Below, piece by piece: positions 26,326 through 33,971 of a DNA stretch of 64,000 nucleotides. Positions within the stretch are counted from its first letter, which is position 1; every line of letters begins with the position of its first letter. The notes under the pieces were generated by a model, which did no database searches, was not told the origin of the DNA, and was given only the letters and a program-made list of their open reading frames with translations. Location of the stretch: assembly GCA_964353015.1 (NCBI GenBank), contig CAYGUA010000008.1:62001-126000 (forward strand). The letters are read 5' to 3'. The DNA is from JAMZMI01 sp964353015 (GTDB lineage: Bacteria; Bacteroidota; Bacteroidia; Cytophagales; Cyclobacteriaceae). Made by a program: the position numbers and the translations under genes.

Positions 26326-28419
26326 ATGAGACATTCCTCTAATTCCATAGGCAGCATTTACACTGGGTTGTTCTTCCTTGTTTCACTTTTAGTTATTACA
26401 AGTTGTTCATCCCCATCAGAATTGTCGGATGAAACGAACAATAACCCATTTTTCTCAAAACTGAATGAACCCATAGATTATGCAAATGCCACTGCTGATG
26501 ATTTGGAAACCTATGCCATTGTGACGATGGAAAATGTTATAGCTCAAATCGAAGCAGTTAAATCTGATGCGCCTTTAAAATTTGATGATATTTTCATATC
26601 CCTTGATGATGCTTACAATAAACTCGGCAATGCGAGTAGCAATTGTCATACGTTATACTGGGTCTCGCCAGATTCTCTCACAAGGGTGAAGGGATTGAAA
26701 CAATATGAGGTTATCGACTCACTGTGGAACCAACTGGCCTCTGACAAAATGCTCTTTGAAAAAATAGTTGCTTATAGCGAAACTGAAGAATATAAAGGAC
26801 TCATCCCGCATAGAAAAAAGCTTGTCGATGATATGATCAGCGATTTCAAACATTCGGGAATCAATCTTAAATCAGAAAAACTAGAAGCCTATAAGACATT
26901 AAATGCTGAAATAACAGAATTGACATCAAAGTATTCCATCAACATGAATACTTCTGATCAGATGGTAATATTGAACGAAGCTGAAGCAGATGGATTACCT
27001 GACAATTTCAAAAATACCTATCGCGTTGGAGAAGGAAAATATGAGATTCCGGCAATTCCGGCAACCTCCTCGCCGGTGATGTCAAATGCTAAAAGCGAGG
27101 CAGTAAGAAAAGCATATCTAACCGCATATTATAATCGCGGAGTACCGGAAAATTTGGAGATTCTGGATCAGCTGATTCAGAAAAGATATGAAATAAGCCA
27201 AATCATGGGCTATAATTCATACGCAGATTACAACCTTGTTCCAAAAATGGCGGGCAAGTCGGAAACTGTTTGGAATTTCATCAATGACCTGATTGATAAA
27301 TCAAAAGACAAAGCCATTAAGGATCTACAGAAATTAAAAGAATATCGAAGTGAGATCACAAAAACATCCAGTAAAGCTGAACTAAATCCATGGGATATTG
27401 GCTTTTACAAAAACCAATTGCTAAAGAACAAATATCAGGTAGATCACGAAAAAATCAGAGATTACCTTCCTATGGAATCTTGTCTTGAGGGAATGTTATC
27501 AATCTATCAGCAGCTTCTTGGTTATGAGTTTAGGAAGGTTGAAAATCCCTCTGTTTGGCACGAAGATGTGACCATGTATGAGGTATATGAAGGCAACACG
27601 CTTCGTGGTATTTTTTATCTGGATTTATATCCAAGACCCAACAAGGAATCCTGGTTTTATGGTGTAGGACTGAAGTCCGGGCGATTGACAAACGATGGAT
27701 ACGAGGTACCGGTAAAAATGCTCCTTGGTAATTTCTCCCGCCCGACTGATGATCTACCATCATTGATCAGTTTTGGCGAATTAGAAACTTTATTTCATGA
27801 ATTTGGGCACATCATGGATGGTATTTCCTATCAAGGTGAATTTGTAAGTCAAGCCGATTCGAAAAGAGATTTTGTGGAAAGCATGTCCCAGATTTTTGAA
27901 AACTGGATTTGGGACTATGGCGTTCTCAGCTCACTTTCTTCGCATTATCAAACCGGTGAAAAATTACCAAAAGAAACCTTTGACAACATGTTGGCGGTAA
28001 AAAATATTACTTCAGGACTATCTGCTATAGGATCACTCAGATACTGCACTTATGACATGAATCTTTATGATAAATATGATCCGAGCAACCCAATTTCAAC
28101 CGACGATCTCTGGAAGCAGATAGACAAAAAAATTGGCGTACAAGATTCATATATTGAAGGTACACATCCACAAGCAAGCTGGATTCATATCAACACCCAT
28201 CCAGTATACATGTATGGATATCTTTGGTCAGAAGTGTTTGCCCAGGATATGTTCACCGAATTTAAAAAGAATGGATTACTTGATCAGGAAACAGGTATTC
28301 GATATCGCAATATCATTTTGGCCAATGGGTCACAGCGTGAAGTTTTAGAAGCTGTAGAAGAATTCCTTGGCAGACCTTCAAACAATGAGGCTTATATCAA
28401 AAGCCTTGGTTTGGAATGA
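26326..28419 (+). CDS. M3-family zinc metallopeptidase lipoprotein
   Basis: 697 residues. Signal peptide with lipobox ITSC, then a mature oligopeptidase of the M3 (thimet/OpdA/Dcp) family. The zinc motif HEFGH is at residues 491-495, in the order FGELETLFHEFGH; the usual third motif region (DFVESMSQIFENW) follows about 30 residues later and supplies the Glu ligand. Most M3 enzymes are cytosolic; this one is predicted to be envelope-anchored and so would cleave periplasmic or surface peptides. It is followed by a second putative metallohydrolase lipoprotein. Confidence 0.9.
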   Translation: MRHSSNSIGSIYTGLFFLVSLLVITSCSSPSELSDETNNNPFFSKLNEPIDYANATADDLETYAIVTMENVIAQIEAVKSDAPLKFDDIFISLDDAYNKLGNASSNCHTLYWVSPDSLTRVKGLKQYEVIDSLWNQLASDKMLFEKIVAYSETEEYKGLIPHRKKLVDDMISDFKHSGINLKSEKLEAYKTLNAEITELTSKYSINMNTSDQMVILNEAEADGLPDNFKNTYRVGEGKYEIPAIPATSSPVMSNAKSEAVRKAYLTAYYNRGVPENLEILDQLIQKRYEISQIMGYNSYADYNLVPKMAGKSETVWNFINDLIDKSKDKAIKDLQKLKEYRSEITKTSSKAELNPWDIGFYKNQLLKNKYQVDHEKIRDYLPMESCLEGMLSIYQQLLGYEFRKVENPSVWHEDVTMYEVYEGNTLRGIFYLDLYPRPNKESWFYGVGLKSGRLTNDGYEVPVKMLLGNFSRPTDDLPSLISFGELETLFHEFGHIMDGISYQGEFVSQADSKRDFVESMSQIFENWIWDYGVLSSLSSHYQTGEKLPKETFDNMLAVKNITSGLSAIGSLRYCTYDMNLYDKYDPSNPISTDDLWKQIDKKIGVQDSYIEGTHPQASWIHINTHPVYMYGYLWSEVFAQDMFTEFKKNGLLDQETGIRYRNIILANGSQREVLEAVEEFLGRPSNNEAYIKSLGLE

Positions 28420-28552
28420 GTTAATTATTCAACAGATAAATTGACCTTTGATTCATTGAATAGCTCTTGCCAGAGACTATCACATCACAGTTGTGAGATT
28501 TGCACGATCATTTAATATCAATTAATTTGTAACAAACTAATTCCAACCCCAA

Positions 28553-29848
28553 ATGCACAAAGCAACTCTTATTTGCCTGATTGCAGCTGTACTGGCAGCT
28601 TGTAGCAAACCGATCCAAACACCTGATGTGAATGAAATTGCAGAAAAATATGTGAAACTCGTTCTGGAAATCGGCCAGTACAATGGAGACTTTGTTGACG
28701 CCTATTATGGCCCGGAAGAATGGAAACCCGAAGGTGAAAAAGCAGACAGCATTCCTTCCAAAGATTACATCAACCGAGCGCAAGCACTCATAGATCAATG
28801 CGATGAAGTTAACATTTCGGAATTTTCAGAGATAGAAAAAGATCGGCTTACTATGCTAAAAAAACAACTTCTAGCTGTGAAAACCAAGGTAGAGATGATC
28901 TCTGGAATCAATTATAATTTTGATGAGGAAGCTTCATTGCTCTATGATGTGGCGCCTCCATATTATACACAAGACTATTTCGATAGCCTTATTGTCAATC
29001 TTGATAAAGCTCTTCCCGGCACTGGAAATCTTTCCACACGCTACAATGATTACTCATCACAGTTTTTGATCCCAAAAGATAAACTTGATACTGTCTTCAA
29101 AACTGCAATTGAAGAAGCAAGGAAACGCACCATACAGCGATATGCCTTGCCTGAAAATGAAAATTTTGTTCTGGAATATGTCAATGATAAAAGCTGGAGT
29201 GGCTACAATTATTATCAAGGCAACAGCCAAAGTCTGATTCAAATAAATACCGATTTTCCAATCTCCATTTCACGAGCCATCGATCTCGCTTGTCATGAAG
29301 GATATCCAGGACATCATGTGTTCAACACATTAATCGAACAAAATCTGGTGAATGGTAGGGGATGGAAGGATTACAGCATTTATGCACTCTTCTCCCCCAT
29401 GTCACTTATCGCAGAAGGTAGTGCCAATTATGGTATCGACGTGGCTTTTCCGGGAGATGAAAGGGTGAAATATGAAAAAGAAGTTCTCTTTCCGCTTGCC
29501 GGACTTGATGCCTCCCAGGCCGATCAATATTATGTGGTAAAATCATTATTTGGCAAACTGAGCTATGCCAGAAACGAAGCAGCTCGTCTTTATCTGAATG
29601 GGGAAATTACCAGGGAAGAATATGCAGAATGGGTGGTGAAATACAATTTATTCGAACCTGAAAAAGCGTTGCATTCAAGCAAATTCATAGATCAATACCG
29701 TACTTATGTAATCAACTATAATCTCGGGATGGATCTTGTCGCCGAATACATAGAATCCAAAGGTGGTACAGCGGATCAGCCGGAAAAAAGATGGGAACTA
29801 TTCAATGAATTAATTAGCGCACCAAACACCGCGAGTAGCCTGCAATGA
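28553..29848 (+). CDS. DUF885-family lipoprotein, probable metallohydrolase
   Basis: 431 residues with lipobox LAAC (Cys17). The key segment HEGYPGHH begins at His248, the HExxPGHH motif of DUF885 proteins, some of which are zinc carboxypeptidases. A downstream stretch around LIAEGSANYGIDVAFPG is also typical. The family usually has about 550-600 residues; this member is a short form. Envelope location next to an M3 peptidase suggests peptide scavenging, which is inference. Confidence 0.82.
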   Translation: MHKATLICLIAAVLAACSKPIQTPDVNEIAEKYVKLVLEIGQYNGDFVDAYYGPEEWKPEGEKADSIPSKDYINRAQALIDQCDEVNISEFSEIEKDRLTMLKKQLLAVKTKVEMISGINYNFDEEASLLYDVAPPYYTQDYFDSLIVNLDKALPGTGNLSTRYNDYSSQFLIPKDKLDTVFKTAIEEARKRTIQRYALPENENFVLEYVNDKSWSGYNYYQGNSQSLIQINTDFPISISRAIDLACHEGYPGHHVFNTLIEQNLVNGRGWKDYSIYALFSPMSLIAEGSANYGIDVAFPGDERVKYEKEVLFPLAGLDASQADQYYVVKSLFGKLSYARNEAARLYLNGEITREEYAEWVVKYNLFEPEKALHSSKFIDQYRTYVINYNLGMDLVAEYIESKGGTADQPEKRWELFNELISAPNTASSLQ

Positions 29849-29898
29849 AGAAAGATGGCAAATTGTGAATATCAAAAAGACAACATAAACCAGAACCA

Positions 29899-30483
29899 AT
29901 GAAAAACATTCTAATACTATTAATAGGTATACTCAGTATGGCAATTTGTGAAGCACAACAAAAAGCGATTCCCAATAAAGAATGGCAAATAAATACGGCT
30001 GTATTGCCTTTAGAAGAATCATTGAGAGCTGAAGCACAGGTACTTGGTTTTGATGCTGACGGAAAGATTGTGGTGATCAGAAAAGGAACCAATGAAATGA
30101 TTTGTCTTGCGGATGATCCCAGTAAAAAAGGATTCAGCGTGGCAGCCTATCACAAAGATCTGGAGCCGTTCATGGCGCGAGGAAGAGAGCTGAAAGCGCA
30201 GGGACTTTCTTTTCAGGAAATCTTTGATCAAAGGGAAATAGAAGTGAGTCAAGGCAAACTAAAAATGCCGGATAAAAGCACCCTATATGTCATGACTGGC
30301 GACTTGGATAAAAACGGCGACCCAATTAAAACCAAACTCCGATTTGTGATCTACATCCCTTTTGCTACAGCGGAATCAACCGGATTGCCGCTAGCTCCAC
30401 CCGTGCCCGGCGCACCATGGATCATGAACCCCGGCACACATCGGGCGCATATCATGGTGACACCTAATTATGAAGCTGAATAG
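29899..30483 (+). CDS. Unidentified secreted protein
   Basis: 194 residues with a signal peptide (hydrophobic core, cut after CEAQ). The mature protein has a beta strand pattern, a helical block (RGRELKAQGLSFQEIFDQREIE, split into two helices) and a proline-rich end with VPGAPWIMNPGTHRAHIMV, suggesting two His near the C-terminus as possible ligands. I do not recognise a family. It starts 50 bp after the DUF885 gene and may share its transcript. Confidence 0.75.
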   Translation: MKNILILLIGILSMAICEAQQKAIPNKEWQINTAVLPLEESLRAEAQVLGFDADGKIVVIRKGTNEMICLADDPSKKGFSVAAYHKDLEPFMARGRELKAQGLSFQEIFDQREIEVSQGKLKMPDKSTLYVMTGDLDKNGDPIKTKLRFVIYIPFATAESTGLPLAPPVPGAPWIMNPGTHRAHIMVTPNYEAE

Positions 30484-30928
30484 CAATTAATCTTTCCTGG
30501 GATGAAATTTACCCTTTAGGTATTCCTGTTGTTGCAAATTCAGCACACACATTTGATCAATGACTTTAGGTTATTGCTGCAAAATGGTGAAAACCCAATT
30601 TCAAAGGAGAATTTATAAATCAGGCCAGTGAATAAGCTAAGGATAGATACTGTATATGACTGGGTTAGCAAAAAACTTACAAACTCAGATAATGGTGGTC
30701 TAATGTATTCCCTAAAAGCTCGTAACGTAATAGTATCCTGCAAAAAATGGGAAGGCTGTACATATTTAGATCAACTTTCCGCTGCAAGCGTAATGGCTAA
30801 TTTCCATAAGAGAATTAACATCTAAACTTATGATTCATGGGATATAATATACATTTTCGAAAAAGGAATTAATCACCAAGAATTAAAAATTGAGATCATA
30901 AGATCTTCCATCTTCATCTAATCATTTT
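30484..30928. other. Intergenic region with a doubtful 65-codon plus-strand frame
   Basis: A plus-strand frame with a GTG start (30628-30825) would encode 65 residues with three cysteines and no recognised motif; its only purine-rich upstream stretch (AAAGGAGA) is about 20 bp away, too far. An overlapping minus-strand frame is equally unconvincing. No promoter or repeat stands out. I treat the stretch as non-coding or as a decayed gene. Confidence 0.3.
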
Positions 30929-30966
30929 AAAAACAAAAATCCAGTCCACACTAGGCAGACCGGATT
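30929..30966 (-). terminator. Terminator of the PKD-hydrolase gene
   Basis: On the minus strand AATCCGGTC pairs over nine base pairs (one G-T) with GACTGGATT and is followed by TTTGTTTTT. It lies 26 bp after the hydrolase stop. Confidence 0.85.
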
Positions 30967-30991
30967 TAATTGTACGACTCAAATGAAGATT

Positions 30992-32215
30992 TTAATCCAG
31001 ATTTCTTTTAAAAAACTTTGCGATCGCATCAAAATATACCGGATCCAGAGAATGGTAGTTGACATAACTCCAGGACCGGGTAAGTTCGTTAGTATCTGTT
31101 AAGATCAATTCCAGATTTTCACCATCCACATAGCCCGCACTCAAGAGTCTTTCGAACATTACGTCAGGACCAATATGACTGATTCCATTTTGTATAAATG
31201 TATCCCAGATACGTGTACCATCACCAAGTATGGAGTTTTCATTGGCGATCATCATCACTGCAGGCCCATCCGCATCAAAAAAAGTTTCATCCCAGGCATA
31301 AGGCATAAGTAAAAGATTACCCTTAACATCATCAGAATATTCGCTGTAAACTGATGGATCAAAACCATATTTGGTTACCGCAGGATCCATTACATTACGA
31401 AGAAAGGGCTGGCTGAAATTTTCATACTCATCAATACTTAAATGAGCTGTATACATAGCTAATTGCGCACCAGAAGACCAACCACCTGTAAAAATCTGAG
31501 CAGGGTCAATCCGATAAGTTTCCGCATTTTTCTTAAAAAATCTAACAGCAATCTTAGTATCCAGATAACTCTGCATCCAGACCTCCGCATTTTGCGATCC
31601 TACGGTATATTGCACTACTGCTACCACATATCCTCTTTTGGCAAGATCTGATGCCAGGACATTAAGTTCAGGTTCCTGATTGTAAGTTTTCCAACCTCCT
31701 CCTGGTTCCAAAATAACAAGTGGACGAGTGTCATTAGCACTATTAGTTACCTCAAATAAATTCAGGGACAATTTATCATCACTGTATTGTAGCTTTTTGC
31801 TCGACACTGGCGCATCATCTATTTTAGTTGAATAGTCAAAATCATAGATAATTGGTTCATCTGTAACTGAAATAACGGTTGTTGCAATATCCTGACCAGA
31901 AGCATTGCTCACGGTAAGGCTTACTGTATATTCTCCTTCAGATTCATAGCTATGTGAAGGTTCAAAATCTATAGAAGTTGTTCCATCGCCAAATTCCCAT
32001 AAGTAACTATCAGCATCAGTAGAAGTATTAGTAAAAGTGACATTAGAACTTGTATAAATATTCTGTGATGAGGCTGCAAAAGCTGATACAGGCATAGGAA
32101 CGGGATCTTTGTCTTCGCTACAACTTGCTAAAAAGAAAATAAGCGAGATAAATACCAATAAAATAGCAAATCGTAATTCAGATTTGTTGTTAGTTGTTTC
32201 ATTTAAAGTTTTCAT
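30992..32215 (-). CDS. PKD-domain alpha/beta-hydrolase lipoprotein (left paralogue)
   Basis: 407 residues. Signal peptide with lipobox LASC at about residue 32, then a PKD domain (YLWEFGDGTTS...SHSYESEGEYTVSLTV, about 45-125) and an alpha/beta-hydrolase of the esterase/BD-FAE type. The oxyanion segment is LEPGGGW rather than HGGG, and the nucleophile Ser sits in GGWSSGA. A candidate His lies near the end (YHSLDP). It is transcribed divergently from the AraC-like gene and is paralogous to the hydrolase at 39743. Substrate unknown; surface-exposed ester cleavage is likely. Confidence 0.8.
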   Translation of the reverse strand: MKTLNETTNNKSELRFAILLVFISLIFFLASCSEDKDPVPMPVSAFAASSQNIYTSSNVTFTNTSTDADSYLWEFGDGTTSIDFEPSHSYESEGEYTVSLTVSNASGQDIATTVISVTDEPIIYDFDYSTKIDDAPVSSKKLQYSDDKLSLNLFEVTNSANDTRPLVILEPGGGWKTYNQEPELNVLASDLAKRGYVVAVVQYTVGSQNAEVWMQSYLDTKIAVRFFKKNAETYRIDPAQIFTGGWSSGAQLAMYTAHLSIDEYENFSQPFLRNVMDPAVTKYGFDPSVYSEYSDDVKGNLLLMPYAWDETFFDADGPAVMMIANENSILGDGTRIWDTFIQNGISHIGPDVMFERLLSAGYVDGENLELILTDTNELTRSWSYVNYHSLDPVYFDAIAKFFKRNLD

Positions 32216-32294
32216 GTTCGTATTGTTTTAAGTTTAATTATCAAATGATTACATCACAAAGTTGGGTCAGAAAGGCAGGCAAGAAGTAGCAGAA

Positions 32295-32304
32295 ATGTTG
32301 CGGA
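32295..32304. promoter_or_regulatory. Extra half-site of the AACATATGTT operator family
   Basis: ATGTTGCGGA here is repeated exactly at 32360-32369 within the first full palindrome. It lies between the divergent hydrolase and AraC-like genes, about 50 bp upstream of the tandem sites. Confidence 0.4.
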
Positions 32305-32350
32305 AAGCTTAAGGTTTTTATTCCTCCGAAATGATCATTTTCATACATTA

Positions 32351-32392
32351 ACTCAACATATGTTGCGGATGACTTAACATATGTTGCATCAG
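32351..32392. promoter_or_regulatory. Tandem 21-bp direct repeat with palindromic core, candidate AraC-type operator
   Basis: Two 21-bp units lie back to back: ACTCAACATATGTTGCGGATG and ACTTAACATATGTTGCATCAG-like. Each contains the palindrome AACATATGTT (cores at about 32355-32364 and 32376-32385). The period is exactly 21 bp, two helical turns, the spacing used by AraC-type dimers. The repeats are 53-94 bp before the AraC-like gene start and 136-177 bp before the divergent hydrolase start. Confidence 0.65.
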
Positions 32393-32444
32393 ACCCTAAG
32401 GAAGAATATTTTTAGTAAATTCATATCGTCATCAAAATGCCCAA

Positions 32445-33971
32445 ATGCCAACAATTGATAAAAGCACTTCAATCACACTTGCAGATAGAGCCGAAGCTAC
32501 TACAGGGGATGCTTTGCAATCAATGGATGACAAACTCCTAGAAAAACTCTTTGAGGTTGTCAAGAAAAACCTAAATAATGAACAGTTCAGTGTAGAAGAC
32601 CTTGCTGATGAAATCGCCTTTAGCCGATCTCATCTTCATCGCAAACTTCAAAGTCTAACCGGTCAATCCATAAGTCAGTTTATAAGAAAGATCCGATTAG
32701 ACCATGGCATCATGTTACTAAAATCTAATGTGGGAACAGTAAGTGAAGTGGCATTTAAAGTGGGTTTTGGCAGCAGCACATACTTTATCAAATGTTTCCA
32801 TGAACAGTTTGGATTTTCTCCTGGTGAAGTGAAAAAAAAAGTGGCTGAGGGCTGGTTTGATCAGGAAGCACCATCAACTGAAGATCCTACAATTTCTGAA
32901 GATCTTAAGGATGTGAAAACTGGGATTCAACCCGCGATCCAATCAACACCTTTGGAGGCTTTGCATCCATCCTCATCAGAACAGCTCATCCTTGAGATTT
33001 TCAATGAAATGGTCAAATACAAACCAACACTAGGAAAATTCCTAATAATAGATGAAGAAGAAGGGGAATCATTGGACATAAGATTACTTGCCTATCAAAT
33101 TATTAAAAATTATCCATGGCCAATCGGTGTTGAAATCAGAAGACTTTTTTCTGCCTCGCTGCGAGAGCCAGGTAGAGACCGATACAATCAACTTCAAAAA
33201 ACGATACTCAGAACTAACAAACTGATTGCCTATATATTGACTTGTGAACTCTGCGTACTTATGCATGAGCAGATTATCACTATTGATAAGAATGAGTCTG
33301 ATATCATTCGAAAAGCTTATAATGACCTCACACCTGTAAATCTTGTCGCATTACTAAAGGCTTTGCATGGCGCACTTGACGGCAGCAGTGAAAAGAGATT
33401 TGTTGCCGAGCTCAATCCAATTATTAATCCAGCATTTTTTCTTGAATTGGATGATTGGGTGACAATGAGTGAAAATACAGAGCAAAATCTGTCTGAATCA
33501 TGTACTGCTTTAGAGCAGACTCTCATGTTACTACTAAAAAAATCCGCCTTCCTTGTCGGATATAAAATGGTCAATGTCGGCACCATTGTGGTGAATAAAT
33601 CGAAGTTCAAAAACGCATCATTTGAACATCATTTTCACCTATTGAATAGTTCAGATCCTGAGTTCAAAATTCATCATGAAATATTGGAGCAATTTTCAGA
33701 TAGCAATTCCATCCTTCTTATGAAGAGTATCAAGGATGCCAAGCAATTTTTGAATCTAAGTCCGCTAGTCATTGACACTCACAGGGAAGAATTGAATAAT
33801 ACAATCAAGAGCGCTATTAAAAGAGATGTTTATCTTTTTGAAAGCTTTGAAAATGAAGAAATCAAATACTCCGGTACCGGAGTGACTACCTCAAATGATC
33901 TATCCTCACTTGACAACTATCATTCGTTAGTTGAGGAATTTAAAGCCATGTTAAATCTAATGACCAAGTAA
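32445..33971 (+). CDS. Transcriptional regulator with N-terminal AraC-type HTH and large unknown C-terminal region
   Basis: 508 residues. An AraC/XylS double HTH lies at the N-terminus (about 30-135): FSVEDLADEIAFSRSHLHRKL, then VSEVAFKVGFGSSTYFIKCF and FGFSPGEVKKK. In most AraC proteins the HTH is at the C-terminus. The remaining about 350 residues are helical, without a sugar-binding cupin, receiver or sensor domain that I recognise. No signal peptide. The stop overlaps the STAND gene start (TAATG), so the two proteins are probably made together and may interact. It likely binds the tandem 21-bp repeats just upstream. Confidence 0.78.
   Translation: MPTIDKSTSITLADRAEATTGDALQSMDDKLLEKLFEVVKKNLNNEQFSVEDLADEIAFSRSHLHRKLQSLTGQSISQFIRKIRLDHGIMLLKSNVGTVSEVAFKVGFGSSTYFIKCFHEQFGFSPGEVKKKVAEGWFDQEAPSTEDPTISEDLKDVKTGIQPAIQSTPLEALHPSSSEQLILEIFNEMVKYKPTLGKFLIIDEEEGESLDIRLLAYQIIKNYPWPIGVEIRRLFSASLREPGRDRYNQLQKTILRTNKLIAYILTCELCVLMHEQIITIDKNESDIIRKAYNDLTPVNLVALLKALHGALDGSSEKRFVAELNPIINPAFFLELDDWVTMSENTEQNLSESCTALEQTLMLLLKKSAFLVGYKMVNVGTIVVNKSKFKNASFEHHFHLLNSSDPEFKIHHEILEQFSDSNSILLMKSIKDAKQFLNLSPLVIDTHREELNNTIKSAIKRDVYLFESFENEEIKYSGTGVTTSNDLSSLDNYHSLVEEFKAMLNLMTK

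Noticed and set aside
30540..30825. Small overlapping frames on both strands as genes
   Set aside because: No ribosome binding site at a useful distance, no family motif, and the two frames overlap each other.
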